NCBI GenBank assembly: GCA_025997155.1
Contig: BNUF01000036.1
Coordinates: 1 to 18,714, forward strand
Source of the DNA: Clostridia bacterium
GTDB taxonomy: Bacteria; Bacillota; Clostridia; Lachnospirales; WQUN01
Reading direction: 5' to 3'
DNA length: 18,714 nucleotides
Shown: positions 6,869 to 15,628 of the stretch, one piece after another
Layout: each line of letters starts with the position of its first letter
Position numbering within the stretch: the stretch's first letter is position 1
The notes under the pieces: model-generated
Database searches by the model: none
Told to the model about the DNA's origin: nothing
Seen by the model: the letters and a program-made list of their open reading frames with translations, nothing else
Translations under genes and position numbers: made by a program

Positions 6869-8113
6869 TTACGTAACGATACTCAAGGAATTTGTTTCGT
6901 CCGACAGATTTTTAAGATTTTCGTGGATATCGTCAAGCGTTATTTTTTCGTAGGCGTCCGCAATTTCGAATATGTCGCTGTTTTTTGTGAAGAAATCCGA
7001 TTGTATCTGGGCGATATTGTCAAGGTCGTTGAAGGAGCGGCGCAATTTCCCGAGGTGCTTTGTCTTTATCCGCTGAAAATCCGTCTGGGAAAACCCGCTT
7101 TTTTGTAAGTTTTTGTATTCGTTTAGAACCGCGTCACGGACTTCCCTAGGTGCACAGGAAAACCCCGAAATCAGAAAGTAGCCGAAAAACAACGCTCCCG
7201 TGTATTCGATTGAATATGTCTGGTCGATTAAACCTGCCTCATACAGGCGTTCGTACAAAGGCGAACTCTCCCCCGCGAGCAGGTCAATCAGCATTTTGTT
7301 CGCGCAAATACGCCGCGCCGCGCCGCCCGAAAGGTCGCCGTCCTTGAAGCCGATATTGTAAAGAGGACGCGGCAACCCCATTTTGGCGGTGTTCTCCCGC
7401 TTAAGCACCTCTCGCGGTTCCTCTTTGTACACTTTTTGTATCCTGTTAAGCCGCGGCTTTAGGTCGTTTTCGGCGATTTCAAATATTTTTTCGGGGTCTA
7501 TGTCGCCGACGCATATAAGAGCCATATTCCGCGGAGAGTAGAACTGCCTGTAACATTCGTACAGCATAGCCTCTGTGATTTTAGAAATACTTTGAACCGT
7601 CCCCGCGATATCGTAACGAATCGGATTGTTTTTGTACATTATCTCAAGTATGTCAAGGTATCCGCGCCAAAAAGGGTCGTCTTTGTACATATTGATTTCT
7701 TGTGTGATAATGCCTTTTTCCTTTTCTACGTTGTCCGCCGTAAAATAAGGCGTTTGCACGACAGAAAGGAGCTGTTTCAGGTTTTTGTAAAAATTGCCGG
7801 AGCAGTTGTAGTAGTAGGTGGTGTTGGTGAAATTTGTAAACGCGTTCACGTCCGCGCCGTTTTCCGCAAACCGTTCAAAGACGTTTATACTCTCGTCCTC
7901 AAACAATTTGTGTTCAAGAAAATGCGCGATTCCGCAAGGATACTCCGTTTTGACGCCGTTCACCAAAAAAGAGGTGTCCGCCGAACCGATTCCAAACGTC
8001 ACATACGCGGTCGCATAGGTAAACCCTTTCTTTTCGATTATATAACATTTCGCGCCGTTTGACAACTCTTTTATAACGATTTTTTCGTCCAAAAATTCGT
8101 TGACTTTTGTCAT
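6869..8113 (-). CDS. ymfH: M16 family zinc peptidase, YmfH type (active partner)
   Basis: The 414-residue insulinase/processing-peptidase family protein has the inverted zinc motif HFLEH (64-68) in GIAHFLEHKLFE, and a probable third ligand, Glu139, in GIITQEI. The central RQFYSPRNMALICVGDI segment is also typical of M16. It follows the YmfF-type gene by 18 bases, the usual arrangement, in which the two paralogues are thought to form a heterodimer with one active site. In databases this pair is commonly linked to EF-P 5-aminopentanol modification in Bacillota; I cannot test that here. AAAGGA lies a few bases before the ATG. There is no signal peptide, so it is probably cytosolic. Confidence 0.92.
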   Translation of the reverse strand: MTKVNEFLDEKIVIKELSNGAKCYIIEKKGFTYATAYVTFGIGSADTSFLVNGVKTEYPCGIAHFLEHKLFEDESINVFERFAENGADVNAFTNFTNTTYYYNCSGNFYKNLKQLLSVVQTPYFTADNVEKEKGIITQEINMYKDDPFWRGYLDILEIMYKNNPIRYDIAGTVQSISKITEAMLYECYRQFYSPRNMALICVGDIDPEKIFEIAENDLKPRLNRIQKVYKEEPREVLKRENTAKMGLPRPLYNIGFKDGDLSGGAARRICANKMLIDLLAGESSPLYERLYEAGLIDQTYSIEYTGALFFGYFLISGFSCAPREVRDAVLNEYKNLQKSGFSQTDFQRIKTKHLGKLRRSFNDLDNIAQIQSDFFTKNSDIFEIADAYEKITLDDIHENLKNLSDETNSLSIVT

Positions 8114-8131
8114 TTTAGTTTCCTTTCCCGT

Positions 8132-9319
8132 TCAAGTGCAGGTATATACCGTATCTAACCGTAATGTTTCGGACATTTTTATAATCTCATCTTTCGTAAC
8201 ATTTTGTACGCGGTTTATAAAATCTTTTGTCTTCTCGAGGGGAACGCCAAGCATATACTGGGACAGATAGAAGTTAAGGGAGGCCGACGGCGAATCCTCT
8301 ATCGCCCGAAATCTTTTTGAAATACCCTTGACGGCGCGGGAAAATTCTGGTATCCCGCCCGCCTGAATCTCCGCGAGCGCGTCTTGCACGCTTTCCTCAA
8401 TCCAATGAAGCTTGTCCGCGTCCGCCCCGCATTGCACCGCCAAAATCCCGTTAAACCTGTATATATACGAATTTATATTATAACAAAGACTGTCTTTTTC
8501 GCGAACGCTAAGGAACAGCTTTGAAACAGGACTCGCCCCCAAAATTTCGTTAAGCAGAAGCAAGGCGTAGAAATCACGGGACGCGCCGAAATCCTCCTTG
8601 TAGGGAACGCGAAAACCCATACAAAGCCGCGCCTGAGTGTTGTTTTGCTCGTCCCTCACCCGTCGCGGCTCTCTGAACGCCGTTTCCTTCATTTCAGGGA
8701 TTTTCGCGATTTCGCCCCGTTTAATGTCAAATATTCCCAGCACCTCCTCCGCCCTTTTGTCAATGTCCCCGATTATCAAAATTTCTATCGGCGACGTTCT
8801 AAGGAGCGTTTGATAATGCTCAAACAGGCACACGGCGGAATGTTGCAAATCCTCCTCGTACCCGTCCGCGCTGATTCCAAAGGGTTCGCCCATTTCTTCA
8901 AGCAGTCTGAATTTCGCGTATTCCGTTTTGTCGTTTTGCCGCTCGCGAAGGGCGTTTCGCTGGTTCTCTATTTCAGCGCAAACGACAGAACAGTCAAACT
9001 CCCCGTCGTTCTCAAGAGGATTAAGCATAATTTCCCTCAAAAAATCCAGACCCGCGCCAAGATTGTCCGCCTCCAGGAAAAACTGCAAAATCTGCTCCTC
9101 GCCCTTTTTCACGACCCCGATGTCAAAAACCGCTCCGCCAAGCTCTTCAAGCCGTCTGTTGAGCGCGGACATAGTAGGGTAGGCTCGGCTTGACCGCCTT
9201 AGAACGTTCGCGATTAGCGCGTTTTTCGTCGCCTCCTCCCGCGACAGCTTTCGGCGCAAAAGTACGCATATATTTGTCGTCTTAAATTTCTTCGTTTCTA
9301 GAAAATGGCAATTTATCAC
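8132..9319 (-). CDS. ymfF: M16 family peptidase-like protein, YmfF type (no zinc motif)
   Basis: I assign the start to GTG 9319: AAGGAG (9327-9332) is 7 bases upstream, and the family's N-terminal pattern (ETKKFKTTNICVLLRRKL) begins just inside. The reading frame is open further upstream to 9502, but that part would overlap the divergent sbcD and lacks homology. The product has 395 residues. Where active M16 peptidases have HxxEH, this one has SALNRRLEELGGAVFD, so it should be catalytically silent and act as a partner subunit for YmfH. KKGEEQILQFFLEA and REKDSLCYNINSYIYRF are typical family segments. It is the first gene of the tightly spaced minus-strand run 9319 to 2441. Confidence 0.9.
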   Translation of the reverse strand: MINCHFLETKKFKTTNICVLLRRKLSREEATKNALIANVLRRSSRAYPTMSALNRRLEELGGAVFDIGVVKKGEEQILQFFLEADNLGAGLDFLREIMLNPLENDGEFDCSVVCAEIENQRNALRERQNDKTEYAKFRLLEEMGEPFGISADGYEEDLQHSAVCLFEHYQTLLRTSPIEILIIGDIDKRAEEVLGIFDIKRGEIAKIPEMKETAFREPRRVRDEQNNTQARLCMGFRVPYKEDFGASRDFYALLLLNEILGASPVSKLFLSVREKDSLCYNINSYIYRFNGILAVQCGADADKLHWIEESVQDALAEIQAGGIPEFSRAVKGISKRFRAIEDSPSASLNFYLSQYMLGVPLEKTKDFINRVQNVTKDEIIKMSETLRLDTVYTCT

Positions 9320-9352
9320 GGCAATTCTCCTTTTTTTAATTAATAGCTTTCC

Positions 9353-9402
9353 CAAAATTGACGAAAAAATAACGGAATATTGACTTTTGGGCAATGTCGG
9401 CA
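9353..9402 (-). promoter_or_regulatory. Possible sigma-A promoter for ymfF and the genes behind it
   Basis: On the minus strand TTGCCC is followed after exactly 17 bases by TATTTT, within the 111-bp gap between ymfF and sbcD. Each box matches the consensus at four of six positions, so support is modest. A promoter is expected here because ymfF is the first gene of the minus-strand run. Confidence 0.3.
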
Positions 9403-9408
9403 TACACT
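9380..9408 (+). promoter_or_regulatory. Sigma-A type promoter for sbcDC
   Basis: TTGACT (9380-9385), a 17-base spacer, and TACACT (9403-9408) form a reasonable housekeeping promoter. Transcription would start near 9415, right before AAAGGAG (9416-9422), leaving a very short 5' leader. It lies in the divergent gap with ymfF. Confidence 0.5.
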
Positions 9409-9430
9409 TATGATGAAAGGAGTTTACCCT

Positions 9431-10543
9431 ATGAAATTTATACATATGTCGGATTTGCATATCGGTAAAAGCGTCAACGGGTTTTCGATGCTTGAAGAGC
9501 AACGCTATGTTTTTTCACAGATTACCGCGTATATACGGCTCGAAAAACCGACCGCCGTTTTGATTGCGGGCGACATATACGACCGCGCCGTGCCGCAAAC
9601 CTCCGCCGTGCGTCTTTTTGACGATTTTTTGACGGAACTCTTTAAAGAAGACGTCGCCGTGCTTCTTATCTCGGGAAATCACGACTCGCCCGAAAGACTT
9701 AACTACGCCAGCAGGCTTTTGTCGGAACAAAACCTGCACCTGTGCGGCGCGTTTGACGGGACGCTTCGGAATGTGACCTTGCGCGACGAGTTTGGCGGCG
9801 TTAGGTTTTGGTTGCTGCCGTTTATAAAGCCGTCGACTGTTCGCGGAAGCTTCGGAGAAATCGAGAGTTACGGCGACGCGGTCTCGGCTGTGCTTAAGAA
9901 CGCGGATATAGATTATTCGGGGCGAAACGTCCTGTTGTCGCACCAGTTCTACAAGTCGGCGGGCATATCACCCGCCCGATGTGAATCCGAGCTTGACCCA
10001 ATCGGGGGGCTTGACGCTGTATCCGCCGAGTTGATTTTCGGTTTTGACTACGCGGCGCTCGGACACCTGCACGGGGCGCAAAGCGCGGGCGGAAATCTTC
10101 GTTACGCTGGTTCGCCGCTTAAATACTCGTTTTCGGAGTGCAGACAGATAAAGTCCGTCACTCTGGCGGAACTTCGCGAAAAAGGCAGTCTGAAGACTAC
10201 CCCGCTCCCGCTTAAACCGATTCACGATATGCGCGAAATAAAGGGCAGTCTTGACGAGATTTTGCGCGGGGAGAGTTCCGAAGACTATTTGCGCGTGACA
10301 CTGACCGACGAGGAGGAAATAATCGACCCAATGGGCAAAATACGGAGCGTTTACCCGAATGTTATGGCACTTTGCTTTGAAAATTCGCGGTTTTTCGCAG
10401 GGAGTGCAAATATTTCTGCCAAAAATATAAAAAAGCTGTCGCCCTACGACCTTTTTTGCGAATTTTTTCTTGAAACAGGCGGCGCGGTGATGAGCGGGGA
10501 ACAAGCGGAAATAGCGCGGGAACTTCTGGAGGAGGAAATATGA
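9431..10543 (+). CDS. sbcD: SbcCD nuclease, exonuclease subunit D (Mre11-like)
   Basis: This is the manganese-dependent nuclease subunit of SbcCD, which trims protein-blocked or hairpin DNA ends. The 370-residue protein shows the calcineurin-type phosphoesterase motifs in order: MSDLHIGK (Asp8, His10), AGDIYDR (Asp48), SGNHDSPERL (Asn83, His84), LLSHQF (His171) and GHLHG (His212, His214). ATG 9431 was chosen because AAAGGAG is 8 bases upstream and the homology starts at MKFIHMSDLH; the frame is open further upstream, but that is not conserved. The stop overlaps the sbcC start as ATGA. Confidence 0.97.
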   Translation: MKFIHMSDLHIGKSVNGFSMLEEQRYVFSQITAYIRLEKPTAVLIAGDIYDRAVPQTSAVRLFDDFLTELFKEDVAVLLISGNHDSPERLNYASRLLSEQNLHLCGAFDGTLRNVTLRDEFGGVRFWLLPFIKPSTVRGSFGEIESYGDAVSAVLKNADIDYSGRNVLLSHQFYKSAGISPARCESELDPIGGLDAVSAELIFGFDYAALGHLHGAQSAGGNLRYAGSPLKYSFSECRQIKSVTLAELREKGSLKTTPLPLKPIHDMREIKGSLDEILRGESSEDYLRVTLTDEEEIIDPMGKIRSVYPNVMALCFENSRFFAGSANISAKNIKKLSPYDLFCEFFLETGGAVMSGEQAEIARELLEEEI

Positions 10544-13167
10544 AACCGCTGAAACTTACAATGAACGCCTTCGGCTCGTATTCTGGCAAGGAAACTCTGG
10601 ATTTTTCAAAATTCGGGGACAGCGGGCTTTACCTAATCACGGGCGAAACGGGTTCGGGCAAGACCACTATATTTGACGCTGTGTCATACGCTTTATTCGG
10701 CAAGGCGAGCGGGAGCTTAAGAAACAACTACAAAATGCTCAGGAGCGATTACGCCCGCGGACGCGAAAAGACGCTGGCGGAACTTACTTTTTCCGTCGGC
10801 GCGAACGTTTATACAATACTTCGTGAAATCATTCCGCATATCTCGAGAAAAACCGACGAACTTACATATACGGACAGCGTATCGCTCACACTTCCAGACG
10901 GAACGGTTATCGACCGCGATAACGACGTTCGGGCGAAAATTCTTGACATTATCGGGCTTGACCGCGACCAGTTCGCGCAAATAGTTATGATAGCGCAAAA
11001 CGACTTTCTGCGTTTCCTTCAAAGCGGAACGGACGACCGCGTAAAAATACTGCGCCGAATATTTGACACGGAGCTGCTGCGGCGGTTTCAGGACAGTCTT
11101 AAGGCGAAAGCGAAGGCGGCGTATGACGAACGCGAGCTCCTTCTCCTTGATTTTAAGCGAAACGGCGTCGACCCGTATAAACGAAACGAAACGTTCGCCT
11201 TGTGGGAAGAACAAATAAAGACGGATACCGATACAGCCGCGAAATCGGGCGAAAGACTTGAAGAGCTCGACAAAGATGCGCGGGAATACGCGGGCAGAAT
11301 CGCGGTGGCGGCGGAACTTCTTAAAAAATTCGCAGACCTTTTTTCCGTGACGCAAGCTCTTGCTTCTCACGCCGAAAAAGCGGAGGAGATGAAGTCGCTT
11401 TACGAACGCCAAAAACGCGGGGAAGTCGCTTTACGCAAAATAAAACCGTGGGCGGACAAGGTTTTTGACGCCGAAAAAGCATATGAATCCGCAAATTCCG
11501 ACCTTGGCAAAGCGAAACTCGACTTGGAAAAATTTAGGGATATACTTGAAAAGGCGAAGAAGACCCTTGACGAGTTGCCGCCGATTGACGAAACGAACGC
11601 GGAGTTTAATAAATTACAGCTGGATTCGGCGGCGGAAAACGACAAATACAACGCACTCGTATCCTTGCAAAAAGACTATCTGTATATCAAGGGCAAGTGT
11701 GATTCGCTTAGAGCGGAACAAGCGGAGTTTAGCAGATTAAAAAATATGTATTCGGAGGCTGACGGCAAATACAAGGAGAAGTATGAACAGTTTCTGCGCG
11801 GGCAGGCGGGCGTTTTGGCGCGGGAACTGCGGGACGGCGACCCCTGCCCCGTTTGCGGCGGCAAAGAACACCCCGCGCCCGCGAAATCCCCCGAGGAAGG
11901 CATAAGCGAAAACGCGGTAAAAAAATTGAACGCCGACGCGGAGACCGCGAAAAACAGGCTTGAAATAAAGACTTCCGAATGTGCCGCCCTCCGCGCCGAA
12001 ATCAAAACGCGGACGGGGCGATTTGAAGAAGACGCGTCAAAATTTTTCCCTGATTTTGTCCTGAAAGAGTCGGAGAGCTTGATTCAGGACGCGCTAGAAC
12101 GGACGAAACGAAACGCGGAGGAGATTGCGGCAAAGAAAAACGCCCTGGAAAAAACTCTCGCCTTGTTAAAGAAAACCCACGAAACGGCGACTAAGGAGCG
12201 AAATGACGGAGAAATCAACGAAAAATCCGCGCAAACCCTTGCCGTCTTGCGGGAGAGTATTGAAAGGGAGAGCCGCGAACAGCGGGAAGAGGCGCGTAAG
12301 GCGTATAGGGACGCGCTCGCGTCAAACGATTTTGACGAAAAGGAATATGCGGACGCGCTCGCGGACGAAACCGCGCTTATGGATATGTTGAAAACCGTCT
12401 CCGATTACGCCAAAAACGGCGAACACCTTGCGCGTGAGCTGAAGCGGCTTAAAGAGGAAACGCAGGGCAGGGAAAAGCCCGATTTAGAAAAATTGCATAA
12501 CGCGGCGGACGGGGTTAAAACCGCCGTAAACGCGTTGCGGGCGGCGCGGGAGGAAACGAAAATACGGCTTGAACAAACGTCAAGGTTACTTAGAGAACTT
12601 AAAAAATCTTCGGACAAACTATGTAAAACCGAGAAAGAGTACGCCGACCTTAAAGGATTGTCCGACGCGGCGAACGCTAAACTCGACTTTGAAACCTACG
12701 CGCAAATGGCGTATTTTGAGCGGGTGCTGCACGCCGCGAACGGGCGGCTGCGGAGTATGAGCCAAAACCGATATATACTGCTCCGAAAAGAAGAAAACAG
12801 CGACGCGCGTAAAAAATTCGGGCTTGAGCTTAACGTACTCGATTCCTACACGGGTAAAACCCGCTCGGCAAACAGCCTTTCGGGCGGGGAGTCGTTTATG
12901 GCGTCCCTCTCCCTTGCCCTCGGGCTGTCCGACGTGGTTTCGCAAAGTGCTGGTGGGATTCACCTTGACGCAATGTTTATCGACGAGGGGTTCGGCTCGC
13001 TTGACGCGGAGGTTCTTGAGCTCGCGGTGCGAACGCTGTCCGATATGGCGGGAAGCAACCGTATCATCGGAATCATATCCCACGTGAGCGAACTCCGCGA
13101 ACGTATCGAAAAGCAGGTCCGCGTCGAGAAAACCCCCTCTGGCAGTAAACTGAAGCTTATATTATAG
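10540..13167 (+). CDS. sbcC: SbcCD nuclease, ATPase subunit C (Rad50-like SMC protein)
   Basis: The 875-residue ATPase pairs with SbcD to bind and process DNA ends. Walker A GETGSGKTT (35-43) and the Q-loop region (QIVMIAQNDF) are at the N-terminal end. Long charged coiled-coil arms follow, with the zinc hook CPVC (436-439) in the middle. The ABC signature LSGGES (780-785) and Walker B AMFIDEGFGSLD (about 811-822) are at the C-terminal end. The protein is somewhat shorter than the E. coli homologue, mainly in the coiled coil. GGAGGAGG lies just before the ATG inside sbcD. The 3' end overlaps the convergent HD-domain gene by 6 bp, leaving no room for a separate terminator. Confidence 0.97.
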   Translation: MKPLKLTMNAFGSYSGKETLDFSKFGDSGLYLITGETGSGKTTIFDAVSYALFGKASGSLRNNYKMLRSDYARGREKTLAELTFSVGANVYTILREIIPHISRKTDELTYTDSVSLTLPDGTVIDRDNDVRAKILDIIGLDRDQFAQIVMIAQNDFLRFLQSGTDDRVKILRRIFDTELLRRFQDSLKAKAKAAYDERELLLLDFKRNGVDPYKRNETFALWEEQIKTDTDTAAKSGERLEELDKDAREYAGRIAVAAELLKKFADLFSVTQALASHAEKAEEMKSLYERQKRGEVALRKIKPWADKVFDAEKAYESANSDLGKAKLDLEKFRDILEKAKKTLDELPPIDETNAEFNKLQLDSAAENDKYNALVSLQKDYLYIKGKCDSLRAEQAEFSRLKNMYSEADGKYKEKYEQFLRGQAGVLARELRDGDPCPVCGGKEHPAPAKSPEEGISENAVKKLNADAETAKNRLEIKTSECAALRAEIKTRTGRFEEDASKFFPDFVLKESESLIQDALERTKRNAEEIAAKKNALEKTLALLKKTHETATKERNDGEINEKSAQTLAVLRESIERESREQREEARKAYRDALASNDFDEKEYADALADETALMDMLKTVSDYAKNGEHLARELKRLKEETQGREKPDLEKLHNAADGVKTAVNALRAAREETKIRLEQTSRLLRELKKSSDKLCKTEKEYADLKGLSDAANAKLDFETYAQMAYFERVLHAANGRLRSMSQNRYILLRKEENSDARKKFGLELNVLDSYTGKTRSANSLSGGESFMASLSLALGLSDVVSQSAGGIHLDAMFIDEGFGSLDAEVLELAVRTLSDMAGSNRIIGIISHVSELRERIEKQVRVEKTPSGSKLKLIL

Positions 13168-14337
13168 AGTTTCTAAAACTTCTTTCGCTATGTCCTTGTC
13201 GATAGCTCTCGTGTCCGCCATATCGTACAGAATCCGCGCAACCCCCTCTTTTTCCATAGGGTGGCGGTACGGGCGTTCTTCCGTAAGCGCCTGATAAATG
13301 TCAAGGCAAGCCATAAGCCTGTCCTCAAAGCCCAGGCGGCTCTCGTCAAAGCCGTAGGGGTAGCCGCCGCCGCTCAGCCGCTCGTGGTGGTTCGCCGCCC
13401 ATTCCGTAATCTCCTCAAACCCCCTCACCGCCTCCAGAACGCGCCGCGTGTAGAAGGTGTGGGATTTTATAGCTCCATACTCTTCCGCCGTAAGTTTGCC
13501 GTCTTTGTCCAAAATGTCGTTCGATATTATAAGTTTGCCCGTGTCGTGCAAAAGCGCCGCGATTATAAACTTTGTTTTCTTTATCTCGTCCCATTTGTAA
13601 AAATCTGCCATTGTAGCGGCTTTTTCAGCCAGCCCTTTGGAATGACGCGCCGTAAAAGGCGACTTCATATCGATTATTTTACTCATCACGCGGGAGATTT
13701 CCGTAACGCCGTCCCAGTCGAGAATCATTTCGCGGTCGGGCATATACAGCCGCAGTTCTTTCGATATGAACAAGTCGTTCAAAGACAGCCAAAAACTCTC
13801 GTTACGAAGCAGCGTCAGAACCACCTCCGCGAGTTCTGGCGTAAACGCCGCGCCGCTCTGCTCCTTTGTCGCCGAAATGATTAAGGCGCGGCTTTCCCCT
13901 CGGTTGTACATAACCTCTGTCATATCCGCCATATGCGTTATTTGCGAAAACAGCGGGATTTCATCTCCCTTAAGCCCGAAATGCCCGCTCCCGTCAAAAT
14001 TTTCGTGGTGATATTTCAGGATATTTTCGCGTTTTACAAGAAACGGAAAATGTTTGAGATTCTCCTCGCCGCGCAGACAATGCGCGCCGACTTTTGAGCA
14101 GTCCGCCAAATCCGTCTGATAGGACGAGTGGGCGATGCCGTTGTCGTGAAGTACGGCATAGGCGTACAAATCGAACATATCGTCCTGCGAAAAGCTAAGC
14201 GCGTAGGCAATCCGAAGCGCAATATACGCCACGCGCTTGTTATGGTTAGTCACCGTATTTCTGTTGCCCAGCTCCAAAAAATCAAGCGAAAGCGTTAATG
14301 CGTCTACAAAATCGTTTCGGCTTATATCAGCGTTCAT
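13162..14337 (-). CDS. Double HD-domain protein, C-terminal HD-GYP-type phosphohydrolase
   Basis: The 391-residue protein carries two HD-type modules. The first (about 20-145) has VLHDNG (62-67), then HHENFDGSGHFG (110-121) and ITHMADMTEV; the GYP triad is replaced by GHF. The second (about 225-365) has LLHDTGK (262-268), KSHTFYTRRVL, NHHERLSGGGYPYG (316-329) and RLMACLDIYQALTEERPYR, close to the HD-GYP consensus for cyclic di-GMP or related phosphodiesterases. HD ligands are kept in both halves, so either or both could be active. There is no membrane segment or separate sensor domain, so it is probably cytosolic, and the first half may be a regulatory copy. It is the single gene of its promoter and converges with sbcC. 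The substrate is not determined. Confidence 0.85.
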   Translation of the reverse strand: MNADISRNDFVDALTLSLDFLELGNRNTVTNHNKRVAYIALRIAYALSFSQDDMFDLYAYAVLHDNGIAHSSYQTDLADCSKVGAHCLRGEENLKHFPFLVKRENILKYHHENFDGSGHFGLKGDEIPLFSQITHMADMTEVMYNRGESRALIISATKEQSGAAFTPELAEVVLTLLRNESFWLSLNDLFISKELRLYMPDREMILDWDGVTEISRVMSKIIDMKSPFTARHSKGLAEKAATMADFYKWDEIKKTKFIIAALLHDTGKLIISNDILDKDGKLTAEEYGAIKSHTFYTRRVLEAVRGFEEITEWAANHHERLSGGGYPYGFDESRLGFEDRLMACLDIYQALTEERPYRHPMEKEGVARILYDMADTRAIDKDIAKEVLETL

Positions 14338-14358
14338 AAAAAAACCCCCATTTCGTAC

Positions 14359-14387
14359 ATTATACCAAAAAAATCCCCCGCAAGCAA
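14359..14387 (-). promoter_or_regulatory. Sigma-A type promoter for the double HD-domain gene
   Basis: On the minus strand TTGCTT (14387 to 14382), a 17-base spacer and a perfect TATAAT (14364 to 14359) precede the ATG at 14337 by about 20 bases. The -35 box is weak. A G run (GGGGG, 14345-14349) may serve as the ribosome binding site. Confidence 0.55.
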
Positions 14388-14393
14388 AACAAA

Positions 14394-15548
14394 TTAGTTA
14401 AACCAATTGTAGAAAAGCCTGTTTAACATATGGAGCAATTTTATTTTGTTCACTTCTTTCGCGGTGACGAGTTCGGAGCGTCCGACTTCTTTCCCGTCGA
14501 AGGAGTATATGATTTCGCCGACTTTCGTCCCCGAGGGGCAAGGAGCTTTGACGGAGGGGGCGATTTCGGTCCTTGCCTCCATAGCTTTCGAGACGCTTTT
14601 TTCGACGACCATATTCACCTGTTCGGCGACGGCGTAAGGGACCTCCTCAAGGTCGCCCTTCTCCGCCTTTATAGTCCCCATTACCTTTCCCGCAGGTTCT
14701 CCCGCCGAAACCTTATAATTCGCGAAGCCGTAATCGAGCATTTTTATAGCTTCGTGGAAACGCGTGTTTGAATCGGGCGACCCGAGTATGACAGAAATGA
14801 GGGATAAGCCGTCGCGGCTTGCCGTCGCGGACAGGCAGTACAACGCCTCGTCTGTCGAACCTGTTTTAAGCCCTGTCGCGCCGCTGTAAGAACGTATGAG
14901 TTTGTTCGTGTTCGCAAGCCCGAAATCGGACGCGCCGCGCGCCGTGTTGTGCGTTATCTTGTCCATCCAGATTTTGGAGATTTCCAGAACTTCGGGGTGT
15001 TTTGTCGTCAGCTCGCGGCTCATCACCGCAATGTCATACGCGCTGGTGTAATGCCCCTCTGCCGGGAGTCCGCAGCAATTCACGAAACGCGTGTCCTTCA
15101 TTCCGAGTTCGGCGGCGCGGGTGTTCATCATCGCGACAAACCCCTCCTCGCTCCCCGCGATAAACTCCGACATCGCGACCGCCGCGTCATTCGCCGACGA
15201 AATTATTATGGATTTCAGCAAATCCCGCACACTCTGCTGCTCCATAGCCTCGAGATAAACCTGCGAGCCGCCCATTGACGCCGCGTGGGCGCTCACCGTG
15301 ACGATATCCGTCGGTTTTATCTTCCCGTCCTCTATCGCCTCATAAATGAGCAAAATCGTCATAACCTTTGTCACGGACGCGGGCGGCAGTTTGTCGTGCG
15401 CGTTTTGGGACGCGAGCACCTGCCCCGTCGACGGTTCCATAAGTACGGCGGCGCGGGCGTTCACACTCATAGCTGCACCTTCCTCCTGTGCGTATACGGG
15501 GACGCAAACCAAAAGTATTGTTAACGCAATAGATACAATTTTTTTCAT
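14394..15548 (-). CDS. D-alanyl-D-alanine carboxypeptidase (S11 penicillin-binding protein, DacF-like)
   Basis: This secreted enzyme removes the terminal D-alanine from peptidoglycan stem peptides. A signal peptide (MKKIVSIALTILLVCVPVYA) is followed by the catalytic domain with SVTK (Ser58, Lys61), SAN (118-120) and KTG (228-230), the three penicillin-binding motifs in correct order. A beta-rich domain (about 275-365) and a C-terminal amphipathic helix (NKIKLLHMLNRLFYNWF) follow; such helices tie these enzymes to the outer face of the membrane. The 384-residue length fits S11 enzymes. AAAAAGGAGG precedes the ATG. The vegetative DacA and sporulation DacF or DacB types cannot be told apart from sequence alone; the divergent yqfD neighbour hints at sporulation but does not prove it. 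Confidence 0.93.
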   Translation of the reverse strand: MKKIVSIALTILLVCVPVYAQEEGAAMSVNARAAVLMEPSTGQVLASQNAHDKLPPASVTKVMTILLIYEAIEDGKIKPTDIVTVSAHAASMGGSQVYLEAMEQQSVRDLLKSIIISSANDAAVAMSEFIAGSEEGFVAMMNTRAAELGMKDTRFVNCCGLPAEGHYTSAYDIAVMSRELTTKHPEVLEISKIWMDKITHNTARGASDFGLANTNKLIRSYSGATGLKTGSTDEALYCLSATASRDGLSLISVILGSPDSNTRFHEAIKMLDYGFANYKVSAGEPAGKVMGTIKAEKGDLEEVPYAVAEQVNMVVEKSVSKAMEARTEIAPSVKAPCPSGTKVGEIIYSFDGKEVGRSELVTAKEVNKIKLLHMLNRLFYNWFN

Positions 15549-15628
15549 AACAACCTCCTTTTTACAGGTTATTTTTAGTTATTTTTTCAATATTATTCAT
15601 ATATTTATAAAAAGGTCCGGTCAGGTAG

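Noticed and set aside
8645..9193. Long open frames opposite real genes, for example 182 codons against ymfF, 207 codons at 13261-13884 against the HD gene and 231 codons at 10717-11412 against sbcC
   Set aside because: They lie wholly antisense to well-recognised genes, have basic, low-complexity translations without motifs, and are expected by chance in GC-rich coding DNA.
9320..9502. Upstream extension of ymfF by 61 codons
   Set aside because: It would overlap the sbcD promoter and start, shows no family similarity, and a well-placed ribosome binding site points to GTG 9319.
15549..15628. Sporulation sigma factor promoter before yqfD
   Set aside because: CATATATT near 15599 resembles a sigma-E -10 box, but no matching -35 box lies at the required distance in this AT-rich gap.
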